The position numbers and the translations under genes were made by a program. DNA of 64,000 nucleotides from assembly GCA_963922205.1 (NCBI GenBank), contig CAWUHX010000296.1, positions 349,394 to 413,393 on the forward strand, read 5' to 3'. How positions within the stretch are numbered: the stretch's first letter is position 1; every line of letters starts with the position of its first letter. Below, one piece after another: positions 35,408-44,336 of the stretch. This stretch comes from Romanomermis culicivorax (lineage: Eukaryota; Nematoda; Enoplea; Mermithida; Mermithidae). The notes below the pieces were generated by a model. It saw nothing but the letters and a program-made list of their open reading frames with translations, had not been told where the DNA came from and made no database searches.

Positions 35408-35426
35408 CCTAAGCCTAAGCCTAAGC
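35408..35426 (-). repeat. three TTAGGC-type hexamers
   Basis: CCTAAG repeats three times in tandem on the + strand, i.e. (CTTAGG)n or a rotation of TTAGGC on the minus strand. TTAGGC is the nematode telomere unit, but three copies can arise by chance. Confidence 0.5.
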
Positions 35427-36273
35427 AAAATTTTGAAGGAAAAATTAATGTCTACTCACTAGTCACAGAAATCCATGCTCAAAATTAACAAACAACTCAT
35501 GTACAATAATTAGGCTGAAGGCCGGGAACCAACTTATAAAATTTAGCCAAATAAAGGTGCATGAACTTTAACATCAAGTTCACAAAATGGATTAAAAACT
35601 CACCTAAATTCAAATGTCTTTCAGCATTTAATTTTCTTCTTCTTCTGTTTACTAATCTCCTTTTGCTTTAACAAAAACCACTTATCACACGTTCATCTTA
35701 AGCCATCAGGTCTAAAAAACAGTAAACAATAACATAGTTTAAGTGCAAAACCAAACAACAAAACATACAAACATGGTCTTATCTTCACACAATGTCATTG
35801 CCTTGTCACAATTTGGGCAGGCCAATGTGCCTTCAGCTGGGATAGGGCCCCACTCCACCAGCTTTGAGGCAATATCTTGAGGCCTCAGCCCACCATCTGT
35901 TATCCTAACAATCTCTCGAAAGTTCAGCTATAAAAAGGTCAAACTGGGTCAACAATTTATCACTGCAACTGCTTAAAAACATACTTTTTTTGGAGATTTG
36001 GCATTTGCCTTCAAAGTGTCCATAACAAAAATAAAGGCTTAATCAGCCCAGGGTTCAACAAAATCGAAAATTAATTGGCCGAAATTTTAAAGGGTAACAA
36101 AATTTCCGGAAGCAATAGACAAAACCACAGAAAAAACAAATTTCGGAAGTGGTTTTCCACAGTAAACCCTGTCCACCTGCTTTTTTACTGCTATGCCCCA
36201 TTGCAGCCTCAAAACTTTTTTTTACAGTATCACAAATCCAGCCAAAACGCCAGGCTTTTCGCCTTTGTGCTTC

Positions 36274-36516
36274 AAACTCCACGCTGACCATAGTTCATCA
36301 CCCAACCTAAAAAAGACGTTTCCCATACCAGTCAAGGTTTCCCAATCCAGGAAAGTCACCCCCTGGGGGTAAATTAGGTTAAACTCCACGCTGACCACAG
36401 TTCATCACCCATCCTAAAAAAACGTTTCCCATATCAGTCAAGGTTTCCCAATCCAGGAAAGTCACCCCCTGGGGGTAAATTTGGTTAAAAAAAATAAAAA
36501 ATACCTAATTTACCCC
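36274..36516 (+). repeat. two tandem 107-bp units followed by an inverted end
   Basis: The unit starting AAACTCCACGCTGACCA at 36,274 is repeated from 36,381, with few differences (AACC/ATCC, TACC/TATC). Each ends GGGGTAAATT(A/T)GGTTA. At 36,503-36,516 the sequence ACCTAATTTACCCC is the exact complement of the 14-base end of unit 1. This can form a hairpin with unit 2 or mark the end of a small element between the Merlin gene and the polymerase fossil. Confidence 0.7.
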
Positions 36517-36539
36517 AAATACAATTCAACTTTACCATA

Positions 36540-37745
36540 AATGTCAAAATGGTGAACAGATTGACTATGTGGACATTTGTAGTTTTTACCCCTGGGTGTG
36601 CAAGATAGGTTTGCTCACCATCAAGCATCCACAAATTATCACAGAGAATTTGGCCAAATTAGACAATCAACCATACACTAGAATCATAAAGTGCACAGTT
36701 GTGAAAGCAAAAACCATGAAAGCTCTTTCATCCAGTGCTTCCATATCGATCAGGAGGAAAGCTTCTTTTCCCACTCTGCAGATTGTGCATATACAATTCT
36801 GAGGACGATTGCACACATGCAAATGAGGAGTGTTCACTCACTGGAGCATGAGTGACATTAGAGTCATACAAGGCCATGGAGTTGGGTTATAAAAGAGGGA
36901 AAAATTCCTGTTTTTTGTGCTTTTGAACTTTTTGGAAATACAGGAAGTCTGGCATTATGAAGAGAAATAAAAATACAACCTCTGTACAAAGAATGGAACG
37001 CTTTTTTGTAGATTGAATAAACACATTCCTGTGACCTGAGCAACAGGTGGACGGGTGGCCATGGAGCAATATGATGGAACATGAAAAAGATACATATAGC
37101 GAAAATTACCAATAACATGAGGGTATCAGGTTGGTAAAAAATCGAACTGAGAAAAATAGAGGAATGAGAACTCGAATCTAAATTAATGGTGAATAGTTTT
37201 TGGGGTAAATTTAGACAAAGAAATAATATAAGTCACACAGAATGTTTAACAGCTCCAGAAAAATTTTTCACTCTAGTTTTTAATGATAAAGTAACTGTGA
37301 CTGGTATAAGGTTCTATGGGGATTCTATGGCCTCCCTAAGGTACACATATAATGATGAATTTTTAGAAGCACTCACCAACTTCCTAAGCTGGCCTAAAAT
37401 TATACACTTACATGGAAAAATTGCAAGAACATGTTTTGTGTATGGACACAGACTCTGTTATATACAAATGTACATGATAAGTCTCACACATATAATCCAC
37501 CCATAGGTTGTTATTCAGGATAAATGACAAATGAGCTCTAGGGGTATGGTCATAGTGACTACATAGAACAGTCTGTGGCTGGAGGCCCAAAGAATTATGC
37601 TTAGAATTTGTAATAAACTATGTAACATAGTTATAGAAGTGAATAAGGTAAGAGGTTTTAGGTTAACTTATAATAACAAAAAACAATAAATTTTTAATCT
37701 TTGAAAGGAATGGTTATCAAATTTGTATTATTACATGAAAATGAT
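36540..37745 (+). pseudogene. fossil of a protein-primed DNA polymerase B (Maverick/Polinton or adintovirus type)
   Basis: Polymerase motifs appear in the right order across shifting frames. Motif A is D-x-x-S-x-YP at 36,572-36,595, followed by IKHPQII. Then comes a frame change into an HPVLPYR..GKLLFPLC segment with a Cys/His cluster (~36,725-36,830). A degraded thumb-side segment with EGI is at ~37,110. Motif B (K-x-x-x-NS-x-x-GKF) is at 37,180-37,212. Motif C (D-T-D-S) is at 37,445-37,456 in a different frame. The downstream GGPKNYA (37,581-37,601) and KVRGF (37,645-37,659) motifs are typical of this branch. Several stops and frameshifts show it is dead. No integrase, packaging ATPase or capsid gene was recognised nearby. 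A Polinton transposon and an endogenised adintovirus cannot be told apart here. Confidence 0.8.
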
Positions 37746-37979
37746 ATAAAAACAATTTATGAAAAAAATATGAAGAGACAAAGATAGAAATGTTTTTTCA
37801 TCCATCTGTAGAAAGGACCATAGAGCGGTTTGTACAAAAAGGCATATTTTACCCAATTTTTACACATACCCTTTTGGTGGTTATTAATATTGCAGTGATT
37901 TTTCCTGTTTACTAATTGTATGAAATTAATTCATTTATTTATACTTTTCATAACCCAAAAAGTTGCTTTTTTGTTTGTG

Positions 37980-38250
37980 CTGCCTATAGCTTGTACCTGG
38001 TGAGGAACTACTGATGGCTTGGTATTGGTATGTATTTATTGAACATTTGCATACCTTGAGTACTGCCTGAGGAGAGTAGCTGGCTTGGGATATGCAGTAT
38101 ATAGTTTGCTTTGTTTTGTTTATAACTATTACCTGATGAGCACCCAGTGCTGGCTAGGTATAGGTAGGTAAATATTGTATATAGTTTGCATGCCTGGGTA
38201 CTTTCTGACGAAGGTAGCTGGCCTATGCATGGATTGTACATGATGTATAT
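37980..38250. repeat. degenerate tandem repeat, ~4 units
   Basis: Units containing TACCTG(G/A)TGA, GCTGGCT, GGTAT and a linking TATATAGTTTGCAT recur at about 37,995, 38,060, 38,130 and 38,195. A 153-codon frame on the minus strand (38,008-38,469) overlaps them and shows the repetition as SSESTQ and SSGSTQ; it is probably not a gene. Confidence 0.45.
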
Positions 38251-38853
38251 AATTGTTAGATTTTTGTGTTTGGGTATTAGTCTCCCCTGGGAGAAGAATC
38301 CTTCGAAATGGGTGAGCACCCTTTCTCTTTTACTCTTTGTTTTCCAAAAGGACCTGTTCAGTTTCTTGGTGAAATATCCCTCTCTCTGGCTGAGCAGCTC
38401 CAATTCTTGGTGGTGCTGCATACACCTAAGCCTCCACTTGGCCAGAGCTGGGCATTGCTTTTTTTGCAATGGCTAATAGAGGTGTTTTCTGAAATGAAGT
38501 CTTGTTATTAAAAGTCCTTTAACATTTAAAGGTTGATTCTCCAGACTAAGAGGACTTAAAATAAAAACAGATAGTGGCTGAAAGAATACCACCACAACAA
38601 AAGCTGAGGTCATTTTGATGCAGGTGTTGTTCTCCCCAATGAACCTAGCATTTGTTGACATTGAGCGACTCTCTGTATGGTATGGCTTCAACGGCAGTGA
38701 ATGATGTTGATGGAGTTGTCATAGTTCCAAAAAAACATACAGAACAGCACTGACAATCAACTGGCTGGAGTGAAAGTGAAAATTGATAATATAAAATAAG
38801 TCCCTGAAAGGTGAAAAGAATGTAAAATGAGAAATGTGCAAAACTAATGTTAA

Positions 38854-39165
38854 TTACGATGGGTGGGGGGCCATGGCCTGGTCAAATGCATCCTGAATGA
38901 ACTGCTCACTGTCAGTGTGCTCCAGCATGTTGACTGATCTGTGAGAAAGCTCAGTGATTTGAGTGTTCAGCTAGAGAGGGATTAGTGGGCATGAGAGAAG
39001 TGCGACTAAACGTGAATTTATCTGCAATGATGTTACAGAAAGAAAATTGAGACTAACCTTCAAATTCGAGTGAGAAGAAGTGGATAAGTGTTTTTCAGTG
39101 GTGAAGTGCTGGGATAGCCTTTTGGATTGTGTCAGGTCTTTTTCCATCAGTTCTGGGAGCGGACC
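38854..39165 (-). CDS. last two exons of an unidentified gene
   Basis: Two minus-strand exons splice in phase. 39,058-39,165 (GPLPELMEKDLTQSKRLSQH, then FTTEKHLSTSSHSNLK) is joined across an 87-bp GT..AG intron to 38,854-38,970 (LNTQITELSHRSVNMLEHTD, SEQFIQDAFDQAMAPHPS, stop). The sequence is hydrophilic and helical-looking, with heptad-like leucines, without internal stops. I do not recognise the family. Another exon may lie upstream (about 39,205-39,330, donor CATCT|GTAAGT), but its phase does not fit simply. This is the best candidate for a cellular gene in the 31-43 kb part. Confidence 0.35.
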
Positions 39166-39330
39166 TGCTGAGAAAAAGAGAGTGATCAATTAAAAAATTT
39201 GTTACTTACAGATGAGAAGGCAGCTGTGGCTGAAATATTTGCTGGATGGCACGTGGAGAGAGTGTGGCTGAAGTCGCAGATGTTTTTGTCAGTGATAGTA
39301 AAACGTGATGATACAGGTAAGGCATATACA

Positions 39331-40379
39331 AGTAGTTGAAAAGAGGTGCAATCGTTTAATCAAGGTTCACTGATCAGGAAAGGTCAAGAAAAGGAAAAAA
39401 TAAAAATTGACAAAAATTGCAGAAACAAAAAAGAAAACTATATGACAAACCTGATCTTCCTATGGTGCAAACAACCTTGAAGCTACAATCACCCAGAGTG
39501 ATTGGCAGTTTTCCAGATCAATGTGAGTGCAATCTCAGAGTTTTACATTCTTGGTGGAGCAGGTATGAATTTTCGCCAGTCAGACACCCACCATAGGTAT
39601 CATTTAAATATAAGTGAGGTGTAGTGCACTGCACTTAGAGGGACTCTGCTGGGAGCAAAAAGAGGTAGTCATGGTGTGCTTCATGTATGAAAAGAAAGAA
39701 AAATAATGAAAACAGAAGGTAGTTGTGACCCTCTTAAGACCTGGCAATCTGGTGCACTCCAGGCCCAGTAGGGTCTATGCTGTCCTTTCAGGGGGACTAC
39801 TGTGGCAGGGATGCTGGAAAAGATCCTAAATTAAAGCCAGAGGCGAGCGATATGAGAGACATAGAGAAAGCAAAAAGAAAAGGAACAGGAGAGAGGAACA
39901 GAGGAAAAGAAAGTGGGAGGATAGAAAAAGTAAAATTGAAAAAGACACAGAGAATAAAATAGAATATAAAAAAGGAAGAAAATAAAAATTTTGAAGCAAA
40001 GAAAGAACAGCTAAAACATTATATACAAACGAAATTGGCCGAGTAAAATAGAGTAGTTGTTCAAGGGATTATCTAGTGCATGGGCAAGAGTGCATAGTTA
40101 AGAGAGAAAGAAAAATAAGCCTGAAAGCAGAAGGATACATAAGCAAGGATACAGTATGGCGTAAGACAATATGTGCTTCAGCTGAAAGAGAGATTTTGGC
40201 CTGAGTAAGAAAATAACATAGTGGCAATGAGTGCATCAATAACTCACTTAGATTATGAGAGAGGAAAAAAATTGATTAGGAGAGAGGAATCCAATTATCA
40301 ATCGGATGAAAAAATGATATCAATAGGAATGTAAGAGGAACCCATTATGTGGCTGAGAGAAGGTGCAAAAATTTGGCAA
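39331..40379. other. A/G-rich stretch, nothing recognised
   Basis: A Lys/Arg-rich 61-codon frame at 39,777-39,962 reflects purine-rich composition. No motif was seen. Confidence 0.4.
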
Positions 40380-40830
40380 ACTTATGAGGCAAATTACATT
40401 CAGAAGAATAAATAGTGTTTGAAAATTTTGTGGTGTTCAAAAATAATGGGCAAACAGAAAAGATACAGGAAACAAAGAAAAATTGTCAATTTCTAAAGTT
40501 CAGAGGAAGACCCAAAAATTGAATGAACTGGAAAATTACTGTATATTTCGTGCATTTTGTCCTGGAGAGAAGGTACATAGGATGGGCAAAGGGGAAAAGA
40601 GAACCTAGAGCGAGAACAGTTAAAGCAGTTTGTCAATTTTGTGTTCAGGAAAAGAGTCAAAAATTCTTCAAATGGAAAAGGGAAACTACAGCAAGCCCAG
40701 TGAAATAAGTTAGCTAATTTTGTGGCCAAGGAAAGGAACAAAAATTGGCCAAATGGCAAAATCATTAGAAAAAAAATTACGAAATTGTTGACCTTGAAAA
40801 AGTGCAAAAATTTGGTGATTGAAAAATAAA
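40380..40830 (+). repeat. degenerate minisatellite, ~70-150 bp period
   Basis: The core (C)AATTTTGTG..C..GGAAA.GA..CAAAAATT....AAATGG recurs with decay at about 40,420, 40,480, 40,635, 40,716 and 40,780. Confidence 0.4.
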
Positions 40831-41039
40831 AATCGTTACTTTATTGACCATAAAAAGATGCAGGCAGAGTTGAAAAAAGAACAGACCAGAAGAAGAAAGT
40901 AATATTTTTCCTCAGCTTAACAATGTCACACATTTGGGAGAGTTGAGTTGTTGAAGATAAGATGGGGATTGTGAGTTAAGTTGCTGATGATAAACTCTCC
41001 AACTGGTCACCTTTTCTACAGGTAGTTTGCATGTACCAC

Positions 41040-42060
41040 TTATATCTTCCACAATACCTTTTCATCATCTTCTTCCAACAACTTGTCTACACTTTCTACT
41101 TATTCTAAATCCTTTTTTGTCTAAATATCAAAATTTTATTGCAACATGTGTAGGTGAATGTAATCATGCTTAAAACTCACAAAAACTATATTCTCAAGTT
41201 CCTTCAGTTGATGACTATGCTTTCTAACCACTTCTTTAAACCATCAATCTTTTGTCGATGTTATCAATTTTATGTGCCATTTTTGTAAGTGACAATCCAA
41301 ATTCATTTAGTTTAGCCATTTAATCTTGCAAATGATCATCAAACTTCGGATCTATTTGAGAATTTAGGGGCTTCCAAAGTCAGAACCGTCAGTTCTTGAG
41401 CTATGTCTTTCCTTTGTTGAACACGATTTTCCTGCTCGTAAATTCAAAAGATAGAAATGAATGATAACAATAACATTTAAAAAATATCTTACTGAAGTCT
41501 ACTTCATCTAAACTTTGGTTTGTGCTGCCAGAAAGCATAGAGCCCACTGTACCTGGCTTCAATAGTTGACTTGCTAGAATTTTACACACTGATCAAGCAT
41601 TGTAGCAAATGGCTGCTGAAATGTGGAAAAATTAAAATTCTTCACTAAACATGAAAAAATTAATACCATACACTTTAGGATGAGCATCAATGGGTTCTCA
41701 TATTTGCTGCTGTCATTCATCCAATAAAGTTTAACATCGTCATTTTTTTCAACCTGCAATGATCCCAAAAAGGTAAGATAACTGGATTTTTATCTGTAAA
41801 TACTTTCTTATCATTTGAAAAGCATAAAGTACAGTTTTATATCCCAGCAATATAATAAACCTTTTCAGCTGGCAATCTGAAACATACAACACTTTTCAGT
41901 GTAAACTTGGGAAAAAATGCTTCCACATCCTGACCTGACCAAATTCGTCATCAATCCCTTCAAGCTCACCCAGCTGTCTTGCTCTTTTCTTTTCTGGAGG
42001 TAACTTGTCCATAATTTGAGCTGATGAGAATTCTGTAATGAAAATCATGAGTGGAATTTG
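41040..42060 (-). other. several exon-like fragments, family unknown
   Basis: On the minus strand, pieces flanked by plausible splice sites read: about 41,940-42,030 LPPEKKRARQLGELEGIDDE, then DVEAFFPKFTLKS and CFRLPAEK to ~41,860; about 41,690-41,760 EKNDDVKLYWMNDSSKYENP; about 41,495-41,610 FATMLDQCVK/ILASQLLKPGTVGSML; about 41,250-41,330 MAKLNEFGLSLTKMAHKID. They could be exons of one small nuclear or coiled-coil protein or of an unknown transposon. No signature motif allows a name, and the joins were not all in phase. Confidence 0.25.
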
Positions 42061-43385
42061 TATGTCTTTTCAGTCATAGTGATATTCTCTACTTGACGCA
42101 CTTTTTTGCATGGCTCTATAAAACTATTTTACGTAAGCTACAGCTCAAACTGTCCACAAAAGATGCAAATAGAATTTGGTTTGTTTAGCTTACAAACATA
42201 AATCCTAGTTAGTTTCAAAACATAAATGACAAGCATAAAGGCATACTTAGTGGCCATAATATTGAATTTCTTTAACATCCCTTGTACTCTGATTACACAT
42301 ATAAGCTGTACATATCTAAGCTCTGTGTACATGTTCAACACAGTATGTATTGTAGCTTCTAAATACATCTGATAGAGTATAGCACTATGCTGTGTATGCC
42401 TACTTGATTCTATTAATTTCAAATTATCAGTTTGCTGCCTCCAATAGTTTAGTATAAATAATCTCTGACAAAGAACTGTTGCAGAAGGTGTCCAGCATTG
42501 ACACAGTTGGGGCCAAAACTCTAATAAATATCTAGACAAGCTGGTTCTCTATCTGACGTAATTTTTAAATGCATCATTATAACTACTGTGTCATACTATT
42601 CATTCCAAACTTACAATTTGTGCTTACTTATGGAATTTGATGACAATTCTGTCTAAGTTAGACTAAAAAAATGTGATAATACTAAGGAAATGCAAAATTA
42701 TGTATGAGTTGAATAGTTTTACTGTCACTTTTCTAAAGTTTTAATAAAAAACATGCTTCCACAGTACAATATGAAATGATCATACCATAAAAAATTCTGA
42801 ATTTTTGGTGCTGCATCACTGTGGTCCTAAGCCTTAGAAATATATAAGGATATAATGGTCTAATGTGCCTGTCGCGAATTACGCGATTTTTTCGTTGATT
42901 AATTTTTATTTGAACTTTAAGAAATATTTTATGAAATTTATTATTCAATGTTTAACCTTTCTTTTGTGTTCTTATTTTTTGTAACCTTTTTCATGGCACA
43001 TTACTCATAATCATGTATCACGTTTCTTGTGTTATATAATGCTTTTTCTTAGACGGAAAACTTTGGTATTACAGTTACAGGTTTATTAAAAGTTTATCGG
43101 TGAGTTTTTATACAGATTTGTGGCCTCCGTTAGAACAGTAGGTATTTTTTATAGTACAAAGAAACAGTGCGTCAATCAGTATGCATATTTTTTCCAGGTA
43201 GGAGCATAACATTGAGCCAACAGAGCTCAAATAAGGTAAAATCTCAGACCAGCTATACAAGCTGCCAGAGTTTTTTCCTACATTTCTCTTTCTGTGGTAA
43301 AAATAACAGACTTTTTGCTACAGAAAATTGGTGATTCCGCCAATTTTTTTCTTCTAAGGTCTTTTCCCCTAGAGGGCGTCAATTT
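42061..43385. other. stretch without recognisable gene
   Basis: A 133-codon minus-strand frame (42,138-42,539) has no motif. A small perfect hairpin TCGCG-AATTA-CGCGA lies near 42,871. Confidence 0.4.
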
Positions 43386-43580
43386 TGTTGTCCCATTAGC
43401 GTTGGTGGACAAACACAACGTGAGTGGTGGTCAACTACTCGAGGTGTCATTGAGCTTCATTTGACTATAATCAGAAGCGACCCTCAACTCTGGATTACCC
43501 TGCAGAGTATAAACTCGGGTACGTAAGTCTCTTTCTTTCCAGCCTGATCGAGACCGAAATTTTATTTACGCTGGTTATTT
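43386..43580 (+). repeat. possible LTR/leader of the Pao element
   Basis: The sequence from about 43,387 (TGTTGTCCC) is GC-richer than its flank and carries a TATA-like AGTATAAAC near 43,508, as expected for the promoter end of an LTR. The 3' end and a primer site could not be fixed, and there is no second copy. Confidence 0.25.
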
Positions 43581-44336
43581 ATGTTTGGGATTGTTTATAT
43601 TGTTATTTTATTTAATTTTATTTGGTGTGCATTTTTGCTTTGTTCGTCAGTTTGCGAGACCATCGCAATACCGCTAAGGCGGCCGTGCTTAAATTTATTA
43701 CGATTTACGAACGTCGACATGCCACTCTCAGAAACTCTATTCCAACAAGACGCGCCTCCAACAGAATGCGTAGAAGTCGAAACGTACATTTATGTACCAA
43801 AAGATAGTAAAACGAACTTGTGCCTGGCAGCTTTAGATCGCGTCAGTGCATCAGTGGCCATTACGTTGTCTACTCTGTTGTGGATGTCAAAGATTATCTT
43901 TCCCTATATAAACACTGTATACAACATCGTTAATGGGCTACGTCTCAATGATCCGTACACTCGGTCGTTGCGTAAACGGTGTAACTTGTACGTCTTCCGT
44001 TGTTTGTGGCCAAAATTGTTGTTAGAACTTCGCGCTAAAATTCAGTTCTGTAGCCCTCTCCACAGTCGGTTGAAAAAATGGCGACTCCATGACTCAGATT
44101 CCTTCAATGCGCGAATGCGAGACTTTGATTGGCTTAACGTTGATATCCCGCGTTGGTTCAGTGAAGACGACGAGCATATGCTTGCTCGACCTTCGTTTCT
44201 GGTCCGGCGACCATCCGAGTACTTTCCATCAAACTGGAACTACCGTTACGGTTACACCCATGACTTTTTACTTTTAGTACTGTTCAATCAAGGAAAACGA
44301 AGGTTCAAGAACAAAAACTTTGTTTTCGTTGTCTGA
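43581..44336 (+). CDS. unidentified 251-codon open frame upstream of Pao pol
   Basis: This is the second longest stop-free frame of the + strand outside pol and the gypsy-like gag. The first ~22 residues are strongly hydrophobic (MFGIVYIVILFNFIWCAFLL), like a signal peptide or membrane anchor. The rest is Arg/Leu-rich with no domain I recognise, and does not look like Pao Gag. Its 3' end overlaps the Gag zinc-knuckle region in a different frame. A short frame in the knuckle phase (43,622-43,807; AKAAVLKFITIYERRHATL) resembles the helical start of Pao Gag. The real Gag may thus be frameshifted or internally deleted, and the 251-codon frame may be chance. Confidence 0.3.
   Translation: MFGIVYIVILFNFIWCAFLLCSSVCETIAIPLRRPCLNLLRFTNVDMPLSETLFQQDAPPTECVEVETYIYVPKDSKTNLCLAALDRVSASVAITLSTLLWMSKIIFPYINTVYNIVNGLRLNDPYTRSLRKRCNLYVFRCLWPKLLLELRAKIQFCSPLHSRLKKWRLHDSDSFNARMRDFDWLNVDIPRWFSEDDEHMLARPSFLVRRPSEYFPSNWNYRYGYTHDFLLLVLFNQGKRRFKNKNFVFVV

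Larger units (their letters stand above)
34079..36023 (-). pseudogene. Merlin (IS1016/ISXO2-like) transposase, multi-exon, decayed
   Basis: DDE transposase of the Merlin superfamily, related to bacterial IS1595/ISXO2. Exon 1 is 35,985-36,023 (start ATG). Exon 2 is 35,769-35,927 (ASKLVEWGPIPAEGTLACP with NCDKAM: zinc ribbon). Exon 3 runs from ~35,711 down (DGLR, then CDKWFLLKQK) and carries a TGA at 35,693-35,695. Exon 4 is 34,775-35,037 (GTFFAHSHLPLWKIL, LVDWASFCREV, VEIDECEFVKSKYHWG: first catalytic D). Exon 5 is 34,334-34,509 (GTWGFGIYERGSG, LLPIIQKHIETGTMIHSD: second D) with TAG at 34,421-34,423. Exon 6 is 34,079-34,276 (WTVDHSKEFV, VHTNAIESSW: catalytic E). Three introns are 57 bp. The 265-bp intron after exon 4 and the ~600-bp one before it are longer; the latter holds a tRNA-like insert. 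Two stops, and a phase problem at exon 3, mark it as inactive. Confidence 0.85.

Noticed and set aside
38008-38469. 153-codon minus-strand frame as a gene
   Set aside because: It lies across degenerate tandem repeats and its internal repetition follows the DNA repeats; no domain.
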